From positions 28,654,654 through 28,718,653 of the forward strand of contig NC_085052.1 of the NCBI RefSeq assembly GCF_963662255.1: DNA of 64,000 nucleotides, in the 5' to 3' direction. Below are positions 28,089 to 40,490 of this stretch, one piece after another. This DNA is from Cinclus cinclus (taxonomy: Eukaryota; Chordata; Aves; Passeriformes; Cinclidae). Position 1 is the first letter of the stretch. Each line of letters starts with the position of its first letter. The position numbers were made by a program, and so were the translations under genes. The notes beneath the pieces were generated by a model. It searched no databases. It was given only the letters and a program-made list of their open reading frames with translations, and was not told the origin of the DNA.

Positions 28089-30080
28089 AGCATCTGAATA
28101 TTTCAATAAAACAATTCTCTCTAGCTACTTCATTTTTTAATGGGATGTAATGAAGGGAGAGACTGGACAACTGGATTGCACCACCTTCCTAATTTCTAGA
28201 GCATTGAATTTGGTCAACATAAACCTCATTCCCCATTGATAATTTGATTGCATGTGCTGGGGCTGTTGCTGTATGACCAATGTTGTTGAAAAGTGACTGA
28301 CAGCAAAAAACACTCTTATGAAAATCAACTCCAAGTATAAAAATATTAGCTATCAAAATAATAAAAGGCTATGATTGCTATTTACAAATTTAAAAAAGTT
28401 TGATTGGAAAAGCTTCCATATTCCTTTTCTACATGTAACCAGAATACCCCTGGCTCTTGCAAATGCTTCAGTATCTTCATAAACTCTAAGGCAGCCTGAG
28501 GGTACAAATACATGTTTGACACACAGAGGAATCCAGACCTACACATTTTACTGAGCTAGCCTTTTGCATCAGGCCCTGTTTCACAGTCAGTAGAGCAGAG
28601 AAACATGGTCACCAGAAAGCTGGGGATGGAATACGACAGGAAACAGCTTTTTGCAGCTTCATAGTGAGCACTCCTGAAGCAAGGGGGGGAGTAAGTGAAG
28701 CACAGAATGTGACAGACCAACCTTCTTGCTTAAACACCATGCAACCTAAAATTCCTTTTCCTCCAAGAGTCCCTGAGCGTATTGGCAATTACAAACAAAT
28801 TTGATAAGGTACAGACGTGTCAGAAGATTTTACGTTCCTGCGAGTTTCTGAAAAATACCTGTGGGATAAAAACACACCCCTCAGACAGCAACCTTTTGGT
28901 AAGTGGAAAAGGAAGTCTCCACATATGGAAGGACTGCGCATTAAGTTCAGGTATTACATGCCTCTGCTAGGTGGTACACACGTGCTGCCATCCATCCAGC
29001 ACAGCCACCCCTCAAATCCACTACCAACACTTCCCTCCTTTCCTACAAGTGTGAGCTGAACACATGGGAGCACTAGAGAATTAGAGGAGGCAAGAGCAGC
29101 AAACTCTTAAGAACATAAGGCCTTGCTTATCTCTTTTTCCTACCGCAAAACTGGGACTCCCAAAAGATACGTGCATTTTTATGTTACTCTAAGTAAACAT
29201 TGATAGCATCATTCACATGATAAACTTAATTAGTCAGACTAGATCACCAAAAAGCCACAACAAACCCTGAAGTTTGAACTTGGAAAACCGCTCAGTTGTA
29301 GTTACCAGGACTCAAGCTCTCCTTCAGGAATTGCTTTCCAGGTACAAAGCTGTTACCTATCATCTGTACAGATAAAAGGCAGATAAAATATTATACAACA
29401 GCAGAAACCACTTTGTCTTAAGGTGGCAATGAAAGTTGTTATGACCTAACAGATGTTTAGTAGCCTGCATTAGATGAAGTTGTAGCTACAGCTCTATGAG
29501 GACAGGAAGAAAAGCTGCTAAAGCTTTGGAACACCAAACCACTACTGCAGGTCTGCCAATTCAGAGGGTTTGGGGTGGGGGGGGATTGTGTGTGGTCATG
29601 CTTGAAATTCACTTTAAAGATAAAGTTTCTTTCCCGAAGATGGCTAAATCCAGATGAGCTCAACGGATTGGTTTTGAGGTCAGGCAGAGCTGAAACAATG
29701 CGGCCACTAGGGAAATGCAAGAGGCAACAGCAGTGCTGCCACATCCCAGAGGCACTGGGTGCCTTTCCCTGATGCCTCAATGATAACAAGCCAAGTTATC
29801 AGATGGCTCTGCCCCATCTGAGAGCTCCTTAGAGAACTTCCAACCCAACAGCTACATCAGCTACTCAAGGTCTACATGGAAATAAACTTTAGGTCACAGC
29901 TCTGAATGCTCCCAGGCATGGGGAAAGCAAAAGCACAAGTGCAATAATAGTGCCAAGTCTCTTTTCCTTAGGAAACACCAGGTATAGGCATTCCCTGTCT
30001 CTGGGAAAGATCTGCTGCAGTTCCCAGCTCATATGCTGGAGACCCTTCAACTTCACCTTCCTCTTCAACAGTTTTAATTT

Positions 30081-30680
30081 CATAAAGCACAGAACACGTT
30101 GGGTGAGAACAGACCTTAACGCTCATCCCATTCCACCCCCTGCCATGTGCAGGGACACCTTCCACTATCCCAGGTTGCTCCAAGCCCTGTCCAACCTGCC
30201 TTTCGACACTTCCAGTGATCCACAGCTTCTCTGGGCAACCTTTGCCAGGGCCTCAGCACGCTTACCTGTGGGAACAGTTCCTTCCCAATATCCCATCCAT
30301 CCCTGCCCTCTGGCAGTGGGAAGCCACTGACCCTTGTCCTGACCCTCCATTACTTGTCCCAAGTCCCTTTCCAGCTCTCCTGGAGCCCCTTTAGGCTCTG
30401 GAAGGGGCTCTGAGCTCTCCCTGGAGCCTTCTCTTCTCCAGGTGAATATCCCCAGCTCTCTCAACCTGACTCCAGAACAGAGAGGCTTCAGTCCTTGGAG
30501 CATCTCCATGGCTTTCTCTGGACTTGCTCCAACAGTTCCACATCCTTCCTGTGCCAGGACCCCAGAGCTGGATGAAGAACTCCAGTTGAGCCTCCAAAGT
30601 ATAGACAGAGAACCACTTCCCTCAACCTGCTGGTGACACCTTTTTTGATGCAGGCCAGGATTTGCAAGGGTCAAGTTGAC
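30081..30680 (-). mobile_element. CR1 LINE 3'-end fragment, minus strand
   Basis: On the plus strand the segment CCCCCTGCCATGTGCAGGG, then ACACCTTCCACTATCCCAGG and TTGCTCCAAGCCCTGTCC (about 30136-30192), is the reverse complement of the classical avian CR1 3' untranslated region. Upstream in element sense it runs back through AGCATCTCCATGGCTTTCTC (30498-30517) to TTTGATGCAGGCCAGGATTT (30644-30663), the end of the CR1 ORF2 region. The CR1 3' terminus lies at about 30081 (CATAAAGCACAGAACACG). The 174-codon minus frame covering 30165-30689 is a read-through of this noncoding CR1 tail, not a gene. The element is 5'-truncated, with about 600 bp left. Confidence 0.85.
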
Positions 30681-33600
30681 CTGTTCCAAGTGGATGTGCC
30701 TTTTCCTATCATCTGGTCCCTATTTGTACCAAACAGTATCCTCAGCTTGTGTATTCCTGCTTTGAATATTTACAAGATCATATATTTGCTGTCTTCTAAC
30801 TGAATTACCAGCCTCAAAATTTCATAGAGGAAGATCAAGGATGCATATTTGTAATAAGGATCCTTCAGAACATGAGGCTGATATTTTCCTCCAGTTCATC
30901 AAAAATTCTGCTGCACTGGGGACTTCTTTACATGAATTTAAAAAAAATCTATTTGGATGAAGGTTACTGAACTTCAAATGAGAAAAAGGAAATAAAATAC
31001 CATATGGCATGTTCAGAGTCATGGGATTGCTATCCCACTTAATAAATCTTACCTTGCTCACATTTTTGATAAAAGATTTGTATCCTACAGGGATTTTAAT
31101 TTTATATCTCAAAATGAGGTTAGTATATTAGATTTTACTGTATACAGATTAAATGAGGACTTTTGAAAAGTCTCAAACTTATCTGCTCAGCTAAATAAAT
31201 TTTCTGACTTTGCACTTGGGGTAATTGTAATAGAGCTTTTGATCCCTGGGTAGATGGAAGCAATAGTCTTATAAATCCCAGATTTTCAATGTCTTCAAAG
31301 ACTATAAAATGTTTATGAGAGAGTATGGTTTTAGAGACATCTGGTGGTTATATAATCCTGAGAAATCAACTGAGAAAGTATTAAACATACTTTTTCAATA
31401 AAAGTATCCTGTAAAGAGAAAAAGAGATTAGCTTATTCACTGTCTGTGCAAACTGAGGTAGATGATTTGACCCAAAAAACAGCCTTGTTTATGGCAACTT
31501 GGCAGCTTTGGTCACATTAGAACAAAAGAGGAAAAAGATTTTTCAAGATAAACTAATGTACATGTGTTTCAGTAGCATTAAAACTTATCACAGTCTAGTC
31601 AGAGAATAACAGGGGCAGAAGATTGAATACCGAACATTTTAATCCTCCTGCTAGACAAAACTGTTTATCTCTGCCAGCATCTTCTTAGCTTGCCTTTTGT
31701 TCTAACTCCTGGTGTGTTTTTATTTTATTTTTCTTTGAAACTTCACTGACTCTCCAGCATATTTTTACTGAACTGCTTGCCTAAAGCTAGAAGCTGGAAA
31801 AATAAACTCAGAAATTAAATCACATTCTTAACTTCTTAAGTTCAAAACACAAGGACAGGTACCCTATATAAAATGGCCATACTAATTTTCTACTCATTAA
31901 TAATATACATTCTTATCAGAAGAGTGATTTATAAGAACTTATAATTCAAGTCCTTATTAAAAGTTTAAGTATTTGGTGTTGTATTTGAACCTCCTCTGTA
32001 TTTCCACACATCTACTGGGGTACAAATCACAGAACTACCTGATGATTTGGAGACATCAAATCAGCTGCTGCTCTAAGATGCTGACAAAAATCCAGCAGAA
32101 CAAATCCACTCCAGGAAAAAAATTCTAATTTAGGGAAAAATAACTATTTGGCCTCATCTTCTGTACCTAAGACACCAGAGCCGTGACTGTGAGAAAAGAA
32201 AATAATCTTTCCAGGCCCACCCTATAACATGTATTTGAAGAGTTTTAAAGCAAAGGAAATATAGAAAAGTCACATTTCTGCTGTCTGGAAGGAGGATTGC
32301 TCCTCTCTGGTTTGGGTAGAGTGGGAAGCCCTGTTCTTCTGCCCCTTTGGGGCTCCCAGCCCTTTGACAATTTTCTCAGCTGCTTTAGAGGCATCTGATT
32401 TCTCAGCCCAAGCATCGACCCCTCGCTCTGAGCTGCCTCCCTGTTCACAGCAGTGCTGTTACCTTTTCCAAACTCCTCTCTTTCCCTTGCTTAGAGTAGA
32501 GCACAACAAACTTCTGTGAGAGCTAAAACTGGCCTCGCACAAATGGACTTGTTCTGAAAGGCAAACACCTCTGGGGTGGCTTTTTGCTGATCAGAACACG
32601 ACACCCTCAGACATAAAGCAAGGGCTCAGAGGAACAAAGCAAAGAGCCATCAGCATTTTGCTGGCAGTGTTATTTTCCCAAATCACAAATGATGTCGATA
32701 TTTCCTGGGAGCAACACAATAATTCTGCATCAGAAGGTGTGCTCATAAACTTCTGTACAGTGTAAATAACACTGACAAACTGTACTCACCTATTTATTTT
32801 CAGTCAAGAAAGAAATTGGCTTGGAAAGTCCGAACTATACTTTATTTTATTTTTAACAATCTGAGCATGAACCAACATAAATTCTGATGCTAAGGAGGAG
32901 TTTCTCATGCATGTTTTTCCATCCTGATCATTTAAAAGCAATTCTCTCCTGAAAGTTTTAACTTTGAATATAATTTACATGCAATGAGCTGCATTAGTCT
33001 TTCATTATATTTGAGATTATAGATGAACATAATTCAGGATATTTAAAGTCGTGGTTGCTGTAGAAACCATAATTATATTTCTTGTTAAATCATCAAAGTT
33101 AACATCACTTATGAAATTACAGGATATTATGCAGGAGTAGGAACATAGCAGTGTAAAACCACATTACAACTTGAGTTCTACCCATGCACAAATACTTCAG
33201 GAAATGCAAAATTAGGGCCTCTCCAAGGGCTCTGAATGATGTGAGGAGCTCCAGTTCCATCTCAGACATGAGTTGCCAATTATATCTATTGATTTAGAGC
33301 CACAATTTACTTTCATTTAAATGTCCTGTGAGGCCAGTTGCTACATGGGCCCATTTCAAGTTCCAGTAGGACTGGGTTTTTGGCTTTGCTCAAGTTAGGG
33401 CAGGGCCCCTAGCCTCCAAAATGGGATACAAAGTGGTTGGGGGAAAAACAGACTGCTGTTTCTTCATCTCTCACTTTGATCTCATGCAGGACTACCCCAC
33501 CCCCCCCCCCCTCCAAACATGCCACCATCCTCTGGTAAGCTGATGGACATCTCCTGGAGCTCCAGCCTCCCACTCCAGAACAGAGGACAGGGGTGTTTTG

Positions 33601-35926
33601 GCATGGCTTGTTTGGAAGCAGAGATCAGTTCAGGTACATCCATGTGAAATGCTGGGAATCCCCTGCATGGGATGAGGCTCTGGAAACAGCTGTGAGCACT
33701 GCAAGCACTCTTGTAGGCCAGATGCTCTTACCAGAGCTTCTATCCCCAGATCATGATGAGAGAGATCCTCATGTCATGTCCCCACACACCCAGGAGTAGG
33801 ACACGTGCTGGTCTTGACACACTGCTGGAGGACACAATCCCTCTTTGTGGATCTGCCTTTACTTACAGAAGCCCAGCATGCCACAGTGAAGAATGGATCT
33901 TTTATCACCTCTTGCAAAACAAGAAGCTACCTCTTGAACAAGGAACAGCTGAGGGCTAATTTCTGGATCCCTGTCAATCACATGAAAACCTTCTAAATTA
34001 ATCATGCCTCATGTTCCAAGCCATAACAGAATTAGCATTCAAGTGCATAACACCTAAATCATTACTTACCTTGTCATCGTTTGTCAGACAAATCCTTCCC
34101 TCCTTTTCTAATGGTTTTGCACAATTATTGAAATGTCATGTAATGTAAAACTTGCTGGGAAAATTTTAAAACTTTTAGAACTCCCATATTAAAACACACT
34201 ACTAGGTCATCACTATCAAGACTTGTGAGTCTCCTCTGTTGAAAGCTAAAAGTTATTTCAGCATCAGCATTGGGTTTATGCACTTCATTATACTGTAGTT
34301 TTCCTCATAATTTCTGTAGACTCACAATTTTATTTAAAAGGCATTTCTACAGGGAATAATTACTGTCTGCATTGACTGAAAAACAAATGAAAGAAGGTGG
34401 ACAATGCAGAAAAAAAACAGCCAGTGCAGTGATGCAGTTCAGATTCTCCCCTGGAGACCCTGGGCAGGTGAGCGAATGTCTAAGAAAGAGCCCTTTCAGA
34501 CACTGGAAACTTGGGAGGCAATTTACAGTCCTCCTAGGGAGAAAAGAGTGGGAAAGGAGGATGAAAAGCAGAATGCTATTTCTTCTTCCTTTCTGCAGCT
34601 GAAGGATATGAAGTGAGAGAACCTGCACTTTATCAGACTCACCAGAACTAATCCCAGCTCAGGAGATCATACAGCCTGAATCACTTTCCTGTCTTTCTGC
34701 TCTTGTGGCAGGAATGTTCTGACACCCGTTCTCACAGGATCCCAGTTAACAGCACCAAGAGTTTATCATCCCTTTCTCTGCTTTTCTCCATTGAGTTACT
34801 AGCTCCTTGCTTCAGACTCCAAGTCCTTAGAGCCACAAAACAGCTTTTTGCCCCATCTCTGACAGTACTGTGCATGTGGTCTCCACTCAGAGCTCTTAGG
34901 TATGACACAGGGCAAGCTACGACTAGTAATCCTAAATTGATGATACAAACCTGGACCCCTCACTTCTTCCTGGAACAGAATTTCAAGCCTATTTCTCACA
35001 AAGAACCCTTATGCCAGCTTTTATGTATGAGTTGCCTATCGCCCTGCTGTGCTATTGCCATCCTACCTTTCAAGGACCAGAACTAAAGACAAAATGATCA
35101 ATAAGTCACAAATGCATGAAAGTTGTCGTGCCCAGTTACAACCAGCTAATTCTTCACCTGGCATATGTGCTGAGAGAGAAAGGTTGGAGTCAATACACGG
35201 ATTGGCCTTCTACTCTAAGAACTTTCAACCTAAGTTCTATGTAGCTCCTCAGCCCTTTGTGCAGAGGTTTTCATGAGACCTGCAACACCATGGAAATCTT
35301 CTACATCAGCCTTCTGGGGAAGGACTGAGTATTTGGCAGGGGACACTCACAACTTTCTTGGGATTGCCATTGGAGTGTAGATCAGAAGGCAAATACTTGG
35401 GATGAATTTGTAAGTTCACATCTTCAGAAAGATGTGAAATAAAAGCCAAACCATGGATAGCAAAGCCAGATCCTGTTAAGTGAGGTGTGTACCATTCATA
35501 GGTAAGCATTATAGCACTCAGCTTCGCCCTCCTGCCTAACAAACTCCCTCTAACATATGTACATGTGAACAGGAGGCTGCATTTCTCTTAACTCAAAAAC
35601 CTCTCTCCTTTCTTCACCCACAACTAAGAACACTATGAACTGACACAACCATCTTCCCCAAAGGCAGGTCACCCATTGAAGCTTGGCGATAACACAGGAA
35701 CTTCAGCTTGCTCCTACTATTTACTATAAAATCTTTGAAGTTTTATTGGACGAGAAAGATGTTAAGATTATCATTACACTTAAATGTCTTAGGTGTTTGC
35801 ACTAGTTAGGATTCCATTGAGTCTTTCAGACACATCTATGAGATGTACCACCATCCTTCTACTGCCGCTACTAATTATTCCTGATTGAGAAAATTTCTTT
35901 ATTGAATTACTGTTACACTAAATAAA
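30681..35926. other. Unique AT-rich sequence, no gene seen
   Basis: No exon or transposon recognised. A run of 12 C at 33500-33511 is present. A GGTTGCTGTAGAAACC imperfect palindrome at 33053-33068 resembles an RFX X-box with one arm mismatch. Open frames of 127 codons or fewer show no motif. Confidence 0.55.
33500..33511. repeat. C12 homopolymer
   Basis: Twelve consecutive C, preceded by a shorter C run; G-rich on the minus strand. Confidence 0.95.
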
Positions 35927-36632
35927 TGTCATGGGTTGCAAAGCAGAATGTAACCAAAAATATGTATTCTATCACTATCTGTTGAAGCCAGGTGGGGCAG
36001 TGATCTTTAACTCTGAGGGGAATCTTCTGTTAATGCACCATCTGTTAAAACCAGGTGGGGAAGTGTTCTTTATCTTTTCCACAACCCAACCTTCTTCCAA
36101 GGAGATATCTTCTATTAATGGGCCATTGAGTCACACTGCATGACTGATAAAATTCCATCATCCCATTGGGAGATGCTCCACCCAGGGGGAGGAGACAAGC
36201 CTTTCCTACCTAGATAAAATCTGAGATTTGGAACATCAGAACAGCCTTTTTCCACTGCATTCCAGGCCCTTCTACATCATCACTGAACCTTCAGAGGAAA
36301 AGTGCACCCTTCTACAGGAGCACTGCTCCAACAGAACCACATCTGCCACTGCAGGAGGATGCAGCCACCATTTAATGGAACTGCTACCAACACCCTGACT
36401 GACTGATGGGGTGTCAGCTTGCATTCTGACTGTCAGTGTTTTGGTTTTTCTGTATTACTGTATTTTTGTTTTAATTTTCCCTGTAAAGAATTGTTATTCC
36501 TAGTCCCATAGCTTTGCCTGGGAGCTCTTTAATTTCAAAATTACAATAAATTGTAGGGAGAGAGTTTACATTTTCCATTTCAAGAGAGGTTCCTGCCTTC
36601 ATTAGCAGACACCCGTCTTTCAAACCAAGACA
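35927..36632 (+). mobile_element. Solo LTR, family B copy 1 (706 bp)
   Basis: Plus-strand LTR beginning TGTCATGGGTTGC and ending CAAACCAAGACA. A TATA-like TAGATAAAAT lies at 36211-36220 and an AATAAA polyadenylation signal at 36545-36550, giving a normal U3-R-U5 order. It aligns along its whole length, in inverted orientation, with 43193-43835. The U3 holds a 63-bp imperfect tandem duplication at 35977-36102, with both units starting ATCTGTT and sharing CCAGGTGGGG. There is no internal retroviral sequence next to it. The flanks (ATAAA before, AAAAG after) do not form a clean target duplication. CpG is nearly absent. Confidence 0.85.
35977..36102 (+). repeat. 63-bp tandem duplication inside LTR B1
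   Basis: Unit one starts at 35977 and unit two at 36040. Both open with ATCTGTTRAARCCAGGTGGGG and share further sequence such as TCTTCTRTTAATG downstream. The inverted partner LTR has only one unit. Confidence 0.8.
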
Positions 36633-38500
36633 AAAAGTTAGAAGAATTAGCCCAACAGAAAACTATACTTTGAATATGAATCTGTAACTATTATAGAACA
36701 AACTCAGAGGTAACACAGTCTTATAGAGAATTTAGGAGCAATTTGTTGTCATCTGTCATTCAGATTTCTGCAGTCTGAGCTCCTTATAACAAATTGGGAA
36801 TGCATGAGGCCAAGATGTAACTTCTGAATTAATGTACCATTCTATTTTTTTTTTAATATCCACTTCAAAACATTAAGCCATGTAAAATTCATCAAAATTT
36901 GAAATTTTACTTCAAATTCAAATCATAATAATCAATGTTCAGTATCTAATTTTAGTATCTAGTATTCTACTAACATATTCAAAAGTTCATAAAATTGAGC
37001 CCAACAAGAAGAGAAAGCACTTAATTTTGTACATCATATTAATGATACTATTAAGAGTCTCACCACATTTTATTTGGAACTTACAGGTAAATTAACATGG
37101 TGTGTAAAAGTTATCATACATAAATTAAGAATAAGAATTAAGAAGCTCATCCAAAGGCCACTACAGAAAGATCAACTTCAGTCACATTTTATCCTAGTTT
37201 ATAAATTAACTCCAGGAGTAGGCATTATACAAGGCACTGATTTGTAAACTGTACAATAAGAAACAGAGGAGAATGAAACATGTCCCTGAAGACCTGCAAG
37301 TAGTAATTCCTGTTGTAGAGATCCATGTCTTTATCAAATGTTAGGGGTTTTCATAGATACTGTCGTGTGGTTTCCACCAATACTGCCAGCTAAAGCTTCA
37401 GAGTTGAAAGCAGGCACAAAAGATTTCCATGCCTATTTCTGACACAAACATACCTACCTCACTTTCATAAAAAACACAGCAACAGATTTCCAGCACTCCT
37501 TCCACATGACAGGGATGGAACAAGAAGCTCTGTTGCCATTCAGTTATGGCATCTTCTCTTTCCCCTCATAACACATGTAAAAAATCAGTGGGAGGAAGTG
37601 AGAGATTGTACGCTTTTCTTTGATTCAACTTAAATTATAGTCCTGGCTTCTGAGGGAGGACTCCTGCCAGAATAGGTAGTAATTTCATCTTGTTATTATG
37701 TGCCAGTCCTAAGTTTTGTGCTTTTGGAAACCTCTCTTCTTGCCCCTTACGTGCACAGCCCTCAGCTGGGTGTTCTCTGAATATGCCAGAACTATGCAGG
37801 TGAGAAGCACATTCCAAAGTCTATTAGTTAAACATCCCCCTCTTTAATCACAGCTCTGTTGTGTCTTACTGAACAGTTGTTTATTAATGCTGCTTTGGTG
37901 ATGGCAAAATTACCCTAAAAGATTCAGCTAATGATAAAATTAATCTTTTAAATATTTGTCTCTTTGATACATACGTATCAGTTTTATTTTGATTTGTACA
38001 GAGGCGTCCTGATTTTTCTTTTGATGTTGCTCCTTAAGCTTCTTACATTCTTGTGGGTTGAAAAAAGAAAATACACGGGAAATGACAGCAAATTAATTTT
38101 ACAAATAAAACACATAAAGGGGAGGCCTACAAAGCTGTCTTTCCTCTTGTGTAATTGCTAATTGTGGCATATGAATTTAGATGTTCACTACTGGTGGATA
38201 TAATTCAAAACGGTAAAGCATGTAATTTAGGTAATTTACTTTTATCTTTTGCAAATCAAGTTAGTTTTCCTAATCTATCATGCCATATTTAACAACCCAA
38301 AGAGAGAGAAAAATTCATAATTTACCCATGTATTTCAGTAACTATTTTTCATGGCTTGCCACTGGAGGAAGAGGCCCCAAACCAGATTATCCTGATGTTA
38401 TCTCACTATAAGGAACCACATGTCTTGGTCAATACTCCCACCAGACACAGACTGCAGATTCCTGCTTTCATCATCTTTTTAAATATCAGGGAGCCTTGAC
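36633..38500. other. Unique AT-rich sequence inside the LTR cluster
   Basis: Very AT-rich, with no open frame above 65 codons and no recognised repeat. Confidence 0.6.
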
Positions 38501-38949
38501 TGTTATAGCTCGGTGTTCTGCTTTAGGAATGGTGCTCCTCAATTCAATCTTCCACTGACACTTTTCAAATCTCCTGCCACTCTCTCACTCTCCCACTTTC
38601 CCCTCCCCATCACTTGTGGTGCCCAGAGAGGCGAACTGGACGCACAAAAGGTAAAGACAACAGAACAATTGACTAGAAATTGCAATGTGATACAAAAACA
38701 GCAACAGCAACAATAGTAATGATAGAGGGTAGAAGAAATAAACTATTTATATGGTCTCTGACAGTAGACACCTGACCTCTCCCTGTTCCATGCTCCCTTG
38801 ATCAGGAGGAACCCCTTCTCCTCAGAACAGACTCCCTTTCCTCTGCCCCCGACAATGACATGAGGTGGTAGAGAATAACATTCAGGCCCTGGCCATGCCA
38901 CTCCTGGCTACTGCAAAAGATTAACCCTGTTCTGGCTGGAACCAGAACA
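38501..38949 (-). mobile_element. Solo LTR of a different ERV family, minus strand
   Basis: Read on the minus strand it starts TGTTCTGGTTCCAGCCAGAA then CAGGGTTAAT, a start I recall for abundant avian ERVL-like LTRs (TGTCCTGGTTYCAGC...). It then shows a TATA box (CCATATAAATAG, near 38745-38756) and a GTTGCTGTTGCTG region. After that come a C/T-rich zone and a purine-rich GGGGAGGGGAAAGTGGGAG zone (about 38590-38610). It ends GAGCTATAACA at 38501. No AATAAA is visible and no target duplication matches (TTGAC before, GATGG after). Borders come from the TG/CA rule and family memory. Confidence 0.6.
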
Positions 38950-39479
38950 GATGGGTCTGTGGGGAACTGCTCCTCAGGAACAGCACACTTCAGATTTCCT
39001 TAAAAGCATCACAGATGAAGCAGATAGTCTGCAAATTCCAGCAAGGCCTGACCACAGCTGCAAGAAAAAGCAACAGAAATCTCAGAGAGATACAATCTGC
39101 TTCTGAATTGGTTCATCATACCAAATACCTTTTTCTCCTGTCAAGCAGTTTTTCACCACCATACTGGAAACCCAGTCAGTATTTACAGTACGACAGCCAC
39201 ATCACAATCTCCCCAAAAAACACTGACTGGGTAATGTGGCAGAGGCAAAACACGAACGACTGCCTAGTGACAATTATTGGTAGAATTTCTCTCCCTGCAA
39301 CATGCATTTTTCTTGACCCTTTTCTGTCCACATTGGTAATGTGACCATATTTGTGTTTTCCTTGTTATGAAGAGCAATTTGGGGTGCAGCACAGCAAACA
39401 GCTTTACTTGCCCATATATACTCTACTCCATCCCAGCACAGCCATGTTTAATTTCTGGTCCTAGTCTAAGCCACCCACC
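38950..39479. other. Unassigned spacer between two minus-strand LTRs
   Basis: About 530 bp with a 109-codon plus-strand open frame (39015-39344) lacking any recognised domain. It may be host DNA or unrecognised 3' LTR sequence of the neighbour. Confidence 0.4.
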
Positions 39480-40490
39480 CAGTTCTTCCTGGAGTCCAAA
39501 AGAGAGATAAGGGAGAGGAGTCCTTCCCCTGTGAGACCATGGGGTCCCTCCAAGGGAGACAGTCCTCTGTGAACTTCTCCAGAGTGGGTCCACTCTCACG
39601 AGCAGCAGTCCTCCCAAAACTGCTGCAATGTACGTCCCTCCTGCAGGCAGACAGTCCTCCCAAACCTGCTGTGCCATGGGTCACTCTTCCATGGGGTACA
39701 GTCCCCCCAAACCTGCTGTGCCATGGGTCACTCTTCCATGGGGTACAGTCCCCCCAAACCTGCTGTGCCATGGGTCACTCTTCCATGGGGTACAGTCCTC
39801 CCAAACCTGCTGTGCCATGGGTCACTCTTCCATGGGGTACAGTCCCCCCAAACCTGCTGTGCCATGGGTCACTCTTCCATGGGGTACAGTCCCCCCAAAC
39901 CTGCTGTGCCATGGGTCACTCTTCCATGGGGTACAGTCCTCCAGGGACAGGCTGCTCCAGCCTGGAAGCAGGGCCCCTCTCTCCACTGGGTCTTCCACTG
40001 GGTCACAGCCTCCTCCACCCACTCGTGCATGGCCATCTCTATGGCCACCTCCCCCACAAGCTGTGGTGGATCTCTGCTTCCCCCACGGACCCCCAAGGGC
40101 TGCAGGGGCACGTTGCAGCTGCTTCACCATGGTCATCACCACAGCCTGCAGAGGAATCTTGGCACCAGTGCCTGGAGCATCTCCTCCCTCTCCTTCTCCA
40201 CTGACCTTGGTGTCTCCATGTTGTTTTCCCCACATGTTCTCACCTGATCTTCTTCTCTGACTATAAAAAGACTCTGCCCCCACTTTCTTTTGATTTTCTT
40301 CTTAACTATGGTATCAAAGAGGTGTTACCATCATCTGTAATTGGCCCAGCTTTGGCCAGCAGCATTCCCATCTTCAAAGCCATCATGGATTGGATCTGCC
40401 AGACCTGGTGGAAGCTTCCAGCAGCTTTTCACAGGAGCCATCTCCATGGCCCCCCCACTACCAAAAACCAGGCCATACAAACCCAGCACA
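39480..40490 (-). mobile_element. LTR, family A copy 2, with an expanded minisatellite
   Basis: Minus-strand relative of the LTR at 7994-9061. Its sense 5' end (TGTGCTGGGTTTGTATGGCC, ending at 40490) matches the A1 start. Shared landmarks follow: the GCTGGCCAAAGCTGGGCC segment (about 40348-40365), GACACCAAGGTCAGTGGAG (about 40197-40216), and the GGAGACAGTCC/GGAAGGACTCC region near 39515-39565. The usual LTR 3' terminus (GGCATCCAGCCAGGG...) is not seen on the left, so the copy is 3'-truncated or diverged there and 39480 is approximate. The centre is taken over by a 47-bp tandem array (39651-39932). Frames of 221, 210 and 174 codons on the plus strand run through the array in three different frames and are artefacts of its periodicity. 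Confidence 0.75.
39651..39932. repeat. 47-bp minisatellite, 6 full copies plus partials
   Basis: Six units start at 39651, 39698, 39745, 39792, 39839 and 39886, and a seventh partial unit starts at 39933. Each contains ACAGTCCYCCCAAACCTGCT then GTGCCATGGGTCACTCTTCC. A degenerate eighth unit precedes the array at about 39604-39650. The only variable site I see is C or T at the eighth base of the unit, in the order T C C T C C T. This means a 141-bp block of three units was duplicated. The unit has a single homologue in the other family A LTR near 8600-8640. Confidence 0.95.

Larger units (their letters stand above)
18836..30080. other. Unique AT-rich sequence, no gene seen
   Basis: About 11 kb with no recognisable exon, RNA gene or transposon. 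Open frames reach at most 158 codons (25972-26448, minus) and overlap frames on the other strand. Visible simple repeats are (TA)11 at 21468-21489 and a 12-A run at 24208-24219. A 9-bp inverted repeat (CTACATACA / TGTATGTAG) with an 11-nt loop lies at 28060-28088. Confidence 0.55.

Noticed and set aside
30165..30689. 174-codon minus-strand frame
   Set aside because: It is a read-through of the CR1 3' region, in the element's own sense but outside its true ORF2.
35977..36102. CRISPR-like spaced repeat
   Set aside because: Only two units, inside an LTR, in vertebrate DNA.
38950..39479. ERV internal region (gag/pol) between the two LTRs
   Set aside because: The two flanking LTRs belong to different families, so they are not a provirus pair, and no retroviral motif is visible.
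39539..40260. Long plus-strand frames of 221, 210 and 174 codons as a repeat protein
   Set aside because: Explained by a 47-bp stop-free minisatellite inside an LTR that opens every frame.
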